Below are positions 36,285 through 44,375 of a stretch of DNA of 64,000 bases, in pieces. A program made the translations under genes and the position numbers. Numbering within the stretch: position 1 is the first letter of the stretch; each line of letters opens with the position of its first letter. Below the pieces are notes generated by a model, which saw nothing but the letters and a program-made list of their open reading frames with translations, was not told the DNA's origin and did not search any database. The DNA is from Bacillus sp. Marseille-Q3570 (GTDB taxonomy: Bacteria > Bacillota > Bacilli > Bacillales > Fictibacillaceae), in contig NZ_CAMGYZ010000015.1 of NCBI RefSeq assembly GCF_946151055.1, positions 40,450 to 104,449 on the forward strand. Direction: 5' to 3'.

Positions 36285-36929
36285 TCAACTCATCCAATTT
36301 GGAGGGGTATTCCTGTCCCAATAGATGCTTCCTAATTCATGGTGAGAAGCAAAATCATCACGGGCATCATGATAATGGAATGAAAACCAGTGGCCTTTTC
36401 CTGGCGGATTCTCCCGGCGGACATGGAGTCTGAAAACATCCATCCCTGTTGCTTCATTTTTAATATGGAAAATCTTCTCGCCTTTCCCTTTGGTAGGACG
36501 ATCGCTGATCATCAGGTTTCTCATCGTTTCCTCATCCAATTCAGAACTTAAATAGGTGATCGTTTCTTCTATTTTCGGAAGAATCACAGAACGGAATTCT
36601 TCCCCCCGTCTTGATTCGATACGCTCACCGAATTTCTGTCTGGTTTGTTCTGTTGCCTGGATGACAGTATACGTTACGAATGCTTCTTGAAGATCCTCTG
36701 TTTCTTCATATGTAGCTGCGATTTCCTGCCATGGCATGGTATGGAAATCAGGTTCAGGATCGTTTTCTATTTGCGGACTAGTAATTGTATTTGTTTCTAA
36801 GTAATTTTCTGCTGATTCCGTATTTGTACTTTTATCACTATCCGCAAGAAGGTGCGGAGGAGGTGAAACGGTTCCAAGTGTGAATACAGTAATCAAGACG
36901 ACGAGCGTTTTCCTCAACCAAACAGGCAT
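36285..36929 (-). CDS. ypjP: YpjP-like protein
   Basis: A 214-residue protein with an N-terminal hydrophobic segment (LRKTLVVLITVFTLGTVS) that looks like a signal peptide, a low-complexity acidic linker, and a C-terminal domain ending GHWFSFHYHDARDDFASHHELGSIYWDRNTPPNWMS. That ending, with its HYHD and LGxIYWD blocks, is characteristic of YpjP proteins of bacilli, whose function is not known. In B. subtilis ypjP is next to thyB-dfrA; the local order supports the name. The start is the ATG after GAGGTTGG. Confidence 0.8.
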   Translation of the reverse strand: MPVWLRKTLVVLITVFTLGTVSPPPHLLADSDKSTNTESAENYLETNTITSPQIENDPEPDFHTMPWQEIAATYEETEDLQEAFVTYTVIQATEQTRQKFGERIESRRGEEFRSVILPKIEETITYLSSELDEETMRNLMISDRPTKGKGEKIFHIKNEATGMDVFRLHVRRENPPGKGHWFSFHYHDARDDFASHHELGSIYWDRNTPPNWMS

Positions 36930-37055
36930 CTCAACCAACCTCAGTCTCCAGTGATTTTTCGTATCTTCATTCTCTCATAAAATCAGGCATAAAAGACGCT
37001 ATAACTATGAGAAAATTGTGAATGTATATCCCCTGAATACTTTATTCGATATCGA

Positions 37056-38240
37056 TCATTGACCTCCTGCATTGACTTTTTCATCTTTCCAATAAAATTC
37101 AGTGAATACTTCTGCGAAAGCAGATAATGAACGTTGAATCTCATCCAGGTTATTATCTACTCCGCCTACCTCGATCAAAGCTGCTCGATCAGACAGGTCT
37201 TGATTGTACACACCGTTCCCCTGGCTTTTGTTTTTCTTAAAGACCCCACGGCTTAGTCCTGGATACTTGTCTTCTAAGAGCTCGTGTAGTTCTCGTGCCA
37301 ATTGCTCGTTTCTTTCATAATTCGGGTTTGCTTCCCCTATGACAAACATCAGTTTGGCGTAATTCTCCCCATTAATCTTAGCAGTCGTTTTATCTTTCCT
37401 GAGTGAATCCCGATGCAAATCAAAAGAAAATGTGATGTCTTGGTTTCCAGTGACTGCTGCCTCTACGATTTCTCTTGAGAGCTTGTATGCGTTGTTCGTA
37501 TTCCAACCACGGTCATTCAATTTTTGACCGATATTCGTTTTATCCTGCTGGACGCCGATGCCTCGCTGTTCCAGCTCTTTCGCCAGCATTCCGCCAACCC
37601 GGATCATATTCGCTTCAGGATTCGAAGTATGTGCGTCATTCGGAACTTTCGCATCCTTCAATAAAGGCAGGAAAGATTCGTAGGAATGGGATTGATAAAG
37701 ATATACGACTTTCTTTCCATTAGTGGTCAGATCAGGTTCAGGTGTATTCGGCGAGTCTTCCACTTTCAGTTTTTCTTCGGCAACTTCACGTTCTTTCAAT
37801 AAAACATCCAACGGAGGTGCAGATTCAATAGGAATAGTTGTGTAATCTGTCCCTTCACCGGCAACGATGATTTCTGTATCGAAAATCGCAAACCCTGGAA
37901 GTTCCCTGCCTAGTAAAGAGCGGATGTCTCCAGGTTTGATATTCGTTGCCAGTTCAAAGGATAAACTCTGTATGGATGGTGGCTGGTATGAGTTCGGCAG
38001 ACCTTGTTCGAAATATGGATTGACGGTCCCCATGAATGTAACCAATTGTTCAGTTGAGAAGATGTGTAATGTTCCCTTCAATGAACTGGATTGGAACCTT
38101 TTTTCAAAAAAGGAGGAGGCGAGGACTGAAACTGTTAAGAATAAAATGAATACAATGGCAGAAAAAAACAGTGCACGTTTCAAAAACGTTTCATTTTCAG
38201 GCTTTTTCCATCTATTTAAAAGGCGGTTGCTCTTCTTCAT
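37056..38240 (-). CDS. spoIIP: stage II sporulation protein P (peptidoglycan amidase)
   Basis: A 394-residue protein with one N-terminal membrane anchor (about 24-44) and the SpoIIP catalytic domain (about 175-385). It shows VYLYQSHSYESFLPLL (zinc His), the FDLHRDS motif (His near 275) and AALIEVGGVDNN with the catalytic Glu. With SpoIID and SpoIIM, SpoIIP cuts stem peptides during engulfment of the forespore. B. subtilis spoIIP is next to gpr; this copy is not, so it may be the only copy moved or a paralogue. It is transcribed alone. Confidence 0.9.
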   Translation of the reverse strand: MKKSNRLLNRWKKPENETFLKRALFFSAIVFILFLTVSVLASSFFEKRFQSSSLKGTLHIFSTEQLVTFMGTVNPYFEQGLPNSYQPPSIQSLSFELATNIKPGDIRSLLGRELPGFAIFDTEIIVAGEGTDYTTIPIESAPPLDVLLKEREVAEEKLKVEDSPNTPEPDLTTNGKKVVYLYQSHSYESFLPLLKDAKVPNDAHTSNPEANMIRVGGMLAKELEQRGIGVQQDKTNIGQKLNDRGWNTNNAYKLSREIVEAAVTGNQDITFSFDLHRDSLRKDKTTAKINGENYAKLMFVIGEANPNYERNEQLARELHELLEDKYPGLSRGVFKKNKSQGNGVYNQDLSDRAALIEVGGVDNNLDEIQRSLSAFAEVFTEFYWKDEKVNAGGQ

Positions 38241-38343
38241 TTATAATCCGTCCCTTCGATACCGTGTCATATCCTATGAATATGTACAAGCAGCAAAAAA
38301 TAGAAGTTATTTTTACTGAGACGGACCATTTTTGATAGAACGC

Positions 38344-38380
38344 AAAAAAACCGTGTCAACATTGGCTGACACGGTTTTTT
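38344..38380. terminator. strong bidirectional terminator between spoIIP and kapB
   Basis: AAAAAACCGTGTCA and TGACACGGTTTTTT are exact complements around an eight-base loop. It lies 14 bp behind kapB and thus closes the trhO-kapB transcript. Confidence 0.9.
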
Positions 38381-38393
38381 CTTCTCGTCATTC

Positions 38394-38780
38394 TTAATTT
38401 TTTTCATACTCATTTAATAGATTTTCAAGCGTTTGATAGGATAATTTCGCATAGTCATTATCATCATTCACTAGTTTCGCCATTTGATCCTTAATCGATT
38501 TGATCAACGAAAAGTCGTAATCCGGCACTTCATCCTCAAACGGTTTGATACTTGATAACGGGACTAGCGCTTTTTCAGTATGGGCAAGAGCCTTTCTCTC
38601 ATGAAAAAGCTGTACGTCGACTTGATTCGGCGCATGCAAGTCACCTTGCCTGGGATGAGCTAATACCGCTAAGATTTTCACGACAGCTTTATCCAGTTTC
38701 GGCTTGAAATCAATGACTTCACCTACATAACGACCGGTCTTGTAGGATGCTGTAACTTTATCTCCGATTTCTATCGTCAT
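38394..38780 (-). CDS. kapB: kinase-associated protein B (KinB activator)
   Basis: A 128-residue protein matching B. subtilis KapB: GDKVTASYKTGRYVGEV start, KILAVLAHPRQGDLHAPNQ (about 36-54), FHERKALAHTEKALVP and a C-terminal DEVPDYDFSL helix. KapB is needed for the sensor kinase KinB to feed phosphate into the Spo0 relay at onset of sporulation. In B. subtilis it follows kinB; here no kinase is adjacent, and it lies 17 bp behind trhO instead. AAAGGTGG before the ATG at 38780 fixes the start. Confidence 0.88.
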   Translation of the reverse strand: MTIEIGDKVTASYKTGRYVGEVIDFKPKLDKAVVKILAVLAHPRQGDLHAPNQVDVQLFHERKALAHTEKALVPLSSIKPFEDEVPDYDFSLIKSIKDQMAKLVNDDNDYAKLSYQTLENLLNEYEKN

Positions 38781-38797
38781 GGTAACCACCTTTCTGA

Positions 38798-39694
38798 TCA
38801 GGTTGTAAGATACACGTCCTTACATTCATCTGAACAACAGTTTTGATAACGTTCACGGCATGGTTCACAGGCAATATGAAGTTTATCGCATTCATCGATC
38901 GGACAATTGACGAACTGTTCCGAATCTTGACCGCAATGCAGACATTTCCCAACTACTTTTTTATCCTCAGTACGGTTAATGTCAACGGTCATCCGGTCAT
39001 CGAATACGAAACACTTCCCATAGAAGTTGCTTCCTTTCGTTTCCGTGTCTTGTCCATATTTGATGATTCCGCCGTGTAACTGGTTCACATCCTTAAATCC
39101 TTCACGTACTAAATACCCTGAGAATTTTTCACAACGTATGCCACCTGTGCAATAGGTCAAAATCTTCTTATCTTTTTTATCCGCCAGGTTTTTATTGATC
39201 CATTCAGGAAGATCACGGAATGCTTTGATGTCAGGGCGTATTGCATTACGGAAATGCCCGATGTCATATTCATAATCATTCCTTGCATCCAGGATGATGA
39301 CATCTTCATTCTCCATTGTTTCCTGCCAATCTTTCGGTGAAAGATAGGTTCCTGTCACTTCATTCGGGTTAAGGTCATCCTCAAGTTTCAAGGTAACAAT
39401 TTCGTCCCTCGCTTTTACAGAAATTCGTTTGAATGTGTGGCCTTCTGTCTCTTCTTGCTTGAATTCCATATCTTCAAAACGGGAATCCTTACGGAAAAAT
39501 TCAATGTAGGCTTCGGTCTGTTCCAACGTACCAGAAACCGTTCCATTGATCCCTTCTTTTGCAACCAGAACTCGTCCCAATACACCAAGTTCCTTGCAAA
39601 ACTTCAGATGCTTCTTCGCAAAGTACTCCGGGTCATCGATGGGCACATATTTATAAAAAAGCAAAACTTCATACTTGTTTTTTCCTTCTGACAT
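38798..39694 (-). CDS. trhO: tRNA uridine(34) hydroxylase (rhodanese UPF0176), copy 1
   Basis: A 298-residue member of the TrhO family that oxygenates U34 of tRNAs to ho5U. The N-terminal acylphosphatase-like domain (about 8-95) includes [12 protein letters not shown]. The rhodanese domain (about 125-220) has [14 protein letters not shown] and catalytic Cys in [18 protein letters not shown]. The C-terminal cysteine-rich region (CLHCGQ, CPIDECDKLHIACEPC, CCSDEC) probably binds zinc. A second copy is at 50771. AAAAGGTGA supports the ATG at 39694. Co-transcribed with kapB. Confidence 0.93.
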   Translation of the reverse strand: MSEGKNKYEVLLFYKYVPIDDPEYFAKKHLKFCKELGVLGRVLVAKEGINGTVSGTLEQTEAYIEFFRKDSRFEDMEFKQEETEGHTFKRISVKARDEIVTLKLEDDLNPNEVTGTYLSPKDWQETMENEDVIILDARNDYEYDIGHFRNAIRPDIKAFRDLPEWINKNLADKKDKKILTYCTGGIRCEKFSGYLVREGFKDVNQLHGGIIKYGQDTETKGSNFYGKCFVFDDRMTVDINRTEDKKVVGKCLHCGQDSEQFVNCPIDECDKLHIACEPCRERYQNCCSDECKDVYLTT

Positions 39695-39828
39695 GACACT
39701 CACCTTTTATCAATTCGTTTTCCAAACTATATCTTACCAGAAATCGACCTTTTTATGTAATCATACATATTCAGTCCATAATTCTAAAAATCAGTAAGAA
39801 AGCATCATAAGGAAATCATTCGAACTGA

Positions 39829-39856
39829 AAAAAGAGAATGACCCGTAAGTCATTCC
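39829..39856 (-). terminator. terminator of the SleB-like gene
   Basis: GAATGAC and GTCATTC pair around a short loop, followed by TCTTTTTTC on the minus strand, 18 bp behind the stop. Confidence 0.75.
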
Positions 39857-39873
39857 CTCCACTCCTTCTATAT

Positions 39874-40527
39874 CTATTTTGCAAAAATATGCTTTCCAAT
39901 TTGGACGATCTGTTCACGAGACCAGATCCAATCGGAAGTTGCAGTTTTCGGGTTGAAATAGAATGTGGCACCCTTCGATGGATCCCACCCTCTGATGGCA
40001 CTGTATACTGCTTTATATGCATGAGCATCAGGTGTTGAGTAGTACTGTCCATCTGCTACTGCTGTAAAAGCCAGATCTTCAAAAAGAACTTCTTTTACAT
40101 CATTCGGGAATTTGGATGAATCGAGACGGTTCATGATTACTGCTGCTACCGCTACTTTCCCTTCAAAAGATTCTCCACGCGCTTCTCCGTGGACCATTTG
40201 CGCCATCATTTGAATTTCATCTACAGTGAAAGTTTGATTGTAGAGTTTTGCAAATGTTCCATTTCCAGCAACTCCATCCGCTTTGATACCATTTGCTTTT
40301 TGGAAACGGATGACAGCATTTTTCGTGGCAGAACCGAATACACCATCAACTTTACCTTTATAGAAACCTAACTGTTGCAAACGATGCTGTACATCCCACA
40401 CATATCCTTGTGAATCACCTATTTTTACGGTTTTAGAGTGAGCACTTGCTTCTTGTGTAGGTAATGTTGCTATCGTACCTGCAGCAAATACAACAGCTAA
40501 TGTAACTTTCAATAGCTTTGTAAACAT
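39874..40527 (-). CDS. secreted SleB/CwlJ-type cell wall hydrolase with peptidoglycan-binding domain
   Basis: A 217-residue exported protein: signal peptide (about 1-29, cleaved after SAHS-preceding ASA), a PG-binding_1 domain (about 35-92, [23 protein letters not shown]), and a hydrolase_2 domain (about 105-217) with [23 protein letters not shown], whose Glu is the lytic transglycosylase catalyst in SleB. It resembles spore cortex-lytic SleB and B. subtilis YkvT. No ypeB follows, so it is probably a YkvT-like paralogue rather than the main cortex enzyme. AAGGAGGTG fixes the ATG at 40527. Confidence 0.88.
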   Translation of the reverse strand: MFTKLLKVTLAVVFAAGTIATLPTQEASAHSKTVKIGDSQGYVWDVQHRLQQLGFYKGKVDGVFGSATKNAVIRFQKANGIKADGVAGNGTFAKLYNQTFTVDEIQMMAQMVHGEARGESFEGKVAVAAVIMNRLDSSKFPNDVKEVLFEDLAFTAVADGQYYSTPDAHAYKAVYSAIRGWDPSKGATFYFNPKTATSDWIWSREQIVQIGKHIFAK

Positions 40528-40647
40528 AATTACACCTCCTTGAAAAGTGTACGCCACTAAGTTTAATAGGGACTTATGACTCACACAATAGGAGGTCAAA
40601 GGTATTAGAAGAATTATTTTCCATTATAATATGGATCAGCTGCAAGT

Positions 40648-40675
40648 AAAAAAGAGCAGCACGACACTGCTCTTT
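40648..40675 (-). terminator. terminator of the glutaredoxin gene
   Basis: AAAGAGCAG and CTGCTCTTT pair around seven bases and are followed by TTT on the minus strand. It begins at the last base of the stop codon, marking the end of a short monocistronic message. Confidence 0.82.
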
Positions 40676-40920
40676 CAATCAGCCAGATTCAATATTTTCG
40701 TCAGTTGATCAGGTTCGAATCCTGTAAGTACCTGATCACCGATGACTATTGTCGGTGTAGCCATCGAGTCGTACTTCTCAATCATTTCGTCCCTTGCCTT
40801 ATCGTCTTCTGCAACGTTATATTCTTCAAAATCTACATTATGATGTGAAAGAAACTCTTTCACGACATGACATGGCGGTCAGGAAGGCTGGGAATATACA
40901 ATTACTTTTTGTCGAGACAT
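40675..40920 (-). CDS. glutaredoxin-like protein with UGA at the first redox cysteine, candidate selenoprotein
   Basis: From an ATG at 40920 with AAGGAG eight bases upstream, the frame reads MSRQKVIVYSQPS, then TGA (40879-40881), then PPCHVVKEFLSHHNVDFEEYNV to a terminator; 81 residues if the UGA is decoded. Thioredoxin-fold proteins of this family have C-P-P-C at this point, so UGA takes the place of the attacking cysteine. The cis-Pro segment ATPTIVIGDQVLTGF is intact. The part after the UGA has no start signal of its own. Either Sec is inserted, or a one-base change (TGT/TGC to TGA) killed the gene. No sel genes are in the window. Confidence 0.6.
40842..40866 (-). promoter_or_regulatory. 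candidate bacterial SECIS hairpin
   Basis: In the mRNA a perfect stem GUGAAAG/CUUUCAC encloses the loop AGUUU (40845-40863). It extends past a 2x2 internal loop by AUG/CAU (40842-40866). Between the UGA and the loop are 22 nt, and the loop's second base is G. Published bacterial SECIS models ask for a stem-loop a few dozen nucleotides downstream of UGA with a G among the first loop bases, and this fits. The same bases encode conserved-looking residues, so chance pairing is possible. Confidence 0.5.
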
Positions 40921-41092
40921 ACGAACAACTCCTTAAATTTTTCTTTTAGATTTTAATGTTGTTTCTTCACAAAAAAATATCTGGGCGAAATTCACGACAC
41001 TCCAGCGGGGAAAAGAGACCCAAGCGAGACCCGAAAGCCATGTTTTTCAGTTAACGGATTTGGACAACTTGGTTTCAGCTAGAGTAGAGCGT

Positions 41093-41130
41093 GGTTTGCA
41101 AATCGCCCGTGGAAAGGGAGTGAATTTCAC
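41093..41130 (+). repeat. repeat family D, copy 2
   Basis: GTTTGCAAATCGCCCGTGG followed by AAAGGGAGTGAATTTCAC matches the 30 bp at 23996 apart from a small insertion. The 291-bp gap between the glutaredoxin start and the DUF6044 gene holds, in addition, a GCGAAATTCACGACACTCC stretch in the opposite sense, so this may be one edge of a larger decayed element. No gene is seen in the gap. Confidence 0.45.
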
Positions 41131-41211
41131 ATGTTCAATCAATAATTTAAATCCTAATTTAAAAATAGCAACTGTGAATGCCAACTGCAAATAGTATGCT
41201 TCTAAAAAAGC

Positions 41212-42876
41212 TCATTCTATTCTGTATAAATAAATTTTAAGAGGAGACTTCTCATTTTCGAACGTTTTTTCGAAAACCAAATCAATCTCCTTATGGTTTT
41301 CAATCGGTAATGCTGAAAACACATAATTGCCGCCAAGTTCTTTCAATGCTTCAGTATTGATATCCAGTTGTTCAAGTGTTCTATCGCTTTTTTTCGTAAA
41401 GAAGTAGTGTTTGCCTAAATCACTGACATACATATACAACCTGCTTCCCCACGTATCAAAGTAATTTTCCAAAACAGGACTTTCCTCCAATTCCGAAGCG
41501 ATCACCTCTCGAAATTGGTGTTTATAAAAAAGCGGAAAGCTGACATTATACGTATCTAATGTGTAAAAACCGTTGTATTGAGCGATTGCGGGATGTAGTC
41601 CGACACTGACAACACGATACTCAGACTGCTCCTCCCCTATGTACTTCTCAATATCAGCAAACAATGAGGATGAATAGAATTCGTTGAACGTCGGGGTCGC
41701 GGTTTTTTCATATTTGAACTCTTCTCCTGTCTGAAAAAGAATCACACTTTGGTAAATGATCAGTATCCCGACGAACACCTTACCCAACTTGACATGCTTC
41801 CATATGATCCCCAGGGCAATGCCGAAGCCCAGGTACCAGAATAATGGACTTAGAAAATGGACCCTGGCAAAGTTGAACGTGTTCACCAGCATGAATTGAT
41901 CCTTCAACACTCGCAGTCCTTCCCAATACCATATTGCATAAAATGCTGACAACAGCACATTCACAACCACTGCCAATATCATATGGTATGGAATGAATTT
42001 CTTTGTAAATCCGACTGCTAAAGCGACAAGGACAGTAGGTAGTATGAGTGTCTTGTGAAACGTCCAATCATGCGTATGGGCATTCAAAAAATCATGGATG
42101 AACAGTTCATATACACCTTTCAGATCTTTATGCCCCAGATTGAATTCATTGCGATGCGGAATATGCTCCTCATTGAAAAGGACCGAATCGATCAAAAGAT
42201 AGTTTTTCACCAGGAAGATGGAAGTCATAGCAGCTATTGCTGTAAAGAACAGCCCGTTGAATCGTCTTGTACGATACAAGTCCCACAACCAAAGTAAACC
42301 GATTCCGGCAAGGAAAAAGATGAACGTCAAAATGAAGCTAGAGTGAAATGGGATCAGCAATAACAAAACCCAATTGCGCTTCGGCGTTTCTTTTCCAAGC
42401 TTACGGATCGTCAAGAAAAGATGGAAGGCTAAAGGTAATCCGGCAATAGACAGAGCACCTGATGGCCAAAATGGCAGCAAAGCAAAACAGAGTGCTACCC
42501 CGGAAGAAAGCCATTTCGTACCATTCCCACCTTTTAAAAAATGTGAATTCAATAATTTATACATCCCGTAAAACGCAACAAATCGCATGATCGTCTGATT
42601 GATGACATAAGCTGTGAATGGTTTGAACATGATATACAGCCAGACCATCGCGTCCAAACTGGATGGCAACGCGTCTCTCGGCAGTCCGTTGATCACATTC
42701 GGGAGTGTCCCATCCAAAGAGAATATCAGATTGCTTTCTGAAAGCAACTTGAACCATACAATGTTCGAATCCATATTATCATGGAGCCTGATATGTGTAT
42801 CTTGTCCAAGAATATAGTAGGGAGATAGAAAAACGAGCAATATAACACAAGGAATCCAAATGTGTTTATATTTCAT
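41212..42876 (-). CDS. DUF6044 multi-pass membrane protein, probable GT-C-like glycosyltransferase (YkoS-like)
   Basis: A 554-residue protein with about eleven transmembrane segments in the first 390 residues and a C-terminal extracytoplasmic domain (about 400-554). HDNMDSNIVWFKLL after TM1 places acidic residues in the first outer loop, as GT-C enzymes do. The length and pattern match DUF6044/B. subtilis YkoS, of unproven function. As last gene of the dTDP-Fuc4NAc operon it is the best candidate for the outer-face transferase using the lipid-linked sugar. The ATG at 42876 overlaps wecE by 11 bp; no separate Shine-Dalgarno is seen. Confidence 0.72.
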   Translation of the reverse strand: MKYKHIWIPCVILLVFLSPYYILGQDTHIRLHDNMDSNIVWFKLLSESNLIFSLDGTLPNVINGLPRDALPSSLDAMVWLYIMFKPFTAYVINQTIMRFVAFYGMYKLLNSHFLKGGNGTKWLSSGVALCFALLPFWPSGALSIAGLPLAFHLFLTIRKLGKETPKRNWVLLLLIPFHSSFILTFIFFLAGIGLLWLWDLYRTRRFNGLFFTAIAAMTSIFLVKNYLLIDSVLFNEEHIPHRNEFNLGHKDLKGVYELFIHDFLNAHTHDWTFHKTLILPTVLVALAVGFTKKFIPYHMILAVVVNVLLSAFYAIWYWEGLRVLKDQFMLVNTFNFARVHFLSPLFWYLGFGIALGIIWKHVKLGKVFVGILIIYQSVILFQTGEEFKYEKTATPTFNEFYSSSLFADIEKYIGEEQSEYRVVSVGLHPAIAQYNGFYTLDTYNVSFPLFYKHQFREVIASELEESPVLENYFDTWGSRLYMYVSDLGKHYFFTKKSDRTLEQLDINTEALKELGGNYVFSALPIENHKEIDLVFEKTFENEKSPLKIYLYRIE

Positions 42877-43996
42877 AGTAACTGTGAATACGTTCGACCA
42901 CATGTTCTAAAGCCTCATCTCCCATTCCATAATAAAGAGGTAAGCGCAAAATTTTTTCGCTTTCCGATGTCGTATATTTGTCTTCACCAAAGAACTCGCT
43001 GTATGTCTCCCCAGCATTTGTCGGATGTAATGGTACAAAATGCGGTACTGCCATGATCCCTTGATCATCCAAATACTCTCTCAGCCGGTCGCAATCATCA
43101 CTCTTGTCTGTTTTTATATAGAACATATGGGCGTTATGTCCACAATCTTCCGGGACATGAGGCGTTGAGATCAAGTTCCTAACTGCCAACGGTTGAAGTC
43201 CCTCTTTGTAGTGTTCCCAATATCGGAGCCTTTCCTCATTGATCAAATCGGCATTTTCAAGTTGTGCATACAAATAAGCAGCATTCAGATCACTCAATAA
43301 ATACGAGGAACCGACATCCTGCCAGGTGTACTTATCAACCATTCCTTTTAAAAACTGAGAACGATCTGTTCCTTTTTCCTGTATGATTTCCGCATGTTGA
43401 ATCGAATTGACACTATTGATGATCAGTGCGCCACCTTCTCCGCACGTGTAATTTTTCGTCTCATGGAAACTGAACGTGCCGAAGTGACCGATCGTACCCA
43501 ATGGCCTCCCTTTGTACGTGCTTAACAATGCTTGGGCTGCATCTTCTATGACCCAGATATCATAATTGTTTGCAATGTTCATGATTTCTTCCATATCACA
43601 GGCAACTCCTGCATAGTGGACGACGACAATCGCCTTCGTTTTCTCAGTAATTGCTTTTTTGATCATCGTAGGATCAATGTTCATCGTATCTGGGGAGATA
43701 TCAACGAACCTGATGGTCGCTCCTCTAAGCACAAAAGCATTTGCAGTTGAAACGAACGTATAAGAAGGCATGATTACTTCGTCACCTTCCTGGATGTCTG
43801 TCAACAGAGCAGTCATCTCTAGAGCATGTGTGCAAGAGGGGGTAAGCAGAGCTTTTTCGCAGCCTAGACGGTTTTCCAGCCACTCTGTGCACTTTTCCCC
43901 AAACTCTCCTTTTCCAGATAGCTTTTGATTGCGTATTGCTTGTTGGATATAAGCTTCTTCGTCTCCTGTTACACATGGTTTATTGAATGGAATCAT
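42866..43996 (-). CDS. wecE: dTDP-4-amino-4,6-dideoxygalactose transaminase
   Basis: A 376-residue PLP enzyme of the DegT/DnrJ/EryC1 family, WecE/RffA branch, turning dTDP-4-keto-6-deoxyglucose plus glutamate into dTDP-Fuc4N. It shows MIPFNKPCVTGDE start, GKGEFGEKCTEWLE, CTHALEMTALL for cofactor phosphate, WVIEDAAQALLSTYKGRPLGTIGHFGTFSFHETKNYTCGEGGAL with the Schiff-base Lys in HETKN (about 184), and SSYLLSDLNAAYLYAQLE. AGGTGG precedes the ATG at 43996. Its substrate is made by RfbA and RfbB upstream. Confidence 0.92.
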   Translation of the reverse strand: MIPFNKPCVTGDEEAYIQQAIRNQKLSGKGEFGEKCTEWLENRLGCEKALLTPSCTHALEMTALLTDIQEGDEVIMPSYTFVSTANAFVLRGATIRFVDISPDTMNIDPTMIKKAITEKTKAIVVVHYAGVACDMEEIMNIANNYDIWVIEDAAQALLSTYKGRPLGTIGHFGTFSFHETKNYTCGEGGALIINSVNSIQHAEIIQEKGTDRSQFLKGMVDKYTWQDVGSSYLLSDLNAAYLYAQLENADLINEERLRYWEHYKEGLQPLAVRNLISTPHVPEDCGHNAHMFYIKTDKSDDCDRLREYLDDQGIMAVPHFVPLHPTNAGETYSEFFGEDKYTTSESEKILRLPLYYGMGDEALEHVVERIHSYYEI

Positions 43997-44006
43997 CGTT
44001 ACCACC

Positions 44007-44375
44007 TCATAAGGATTGACTAGTTACTATTATTCCGATCACAATCAGAGACAAACCGACCACTTTATGGACTGTGACGGGTTCCTGGAATAAAAATACC
44101 GAAAGTAGAAATACAAGAACAAACGATAGACTCATGAAAGGATATGCATAACTGATATTGAACTTTGTCATCGCCGCCATCCAAAAAAGGGAGGCAATGA
44201 ACGCAGAAATGAATCCCGAAAAGATCAGCGGGTCGAATAATAGCTGTAACAGGAATATCAGCTTATCCTTCCAACCTACAGGCAAAGACCCGAATTTTCC
44301 GATTCGCCATTTTAAGACTAGTTGTCCATACACTGTAAAAAAAATCGTCCCGAAAATATAGAAATACCCCATCAT
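44007..44375 (-). CDS. SMR/EamA-type four-helix transporter, probable lipid-sugar flippase
   Basis: A 122-residue protein with four transmembrane helices, the size of SMR proteins and of the ArnE/ArnF pair that flips undecaprenyl-phosphate aminoarabinose. KFNISYAYPFMSLSFVLVFLLSVFLFQEPVT is the usual TM3-TM4 hairpin of the family. Its start overlaps the WecD stop (ATGA) and it is followed by wecE after 10 bp. In this operon a flippase for a lipid-linked amino sugar is exactly the missing step, so I infer that role. A drug exporter is the alternative. Confidence 0.78.
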   Translation of the reverse strand: MMGYFYIFGTIFFTVYGQLVLKWRIGKFGSLPVGWKDKLIFLLQLLFDPLIFSGFISAFIASLFWMAAMTKFNISYAYPFMSLSFVLVFLLSVFLFQEPVTVHKVVGLSLIVIGIIVTSQSL

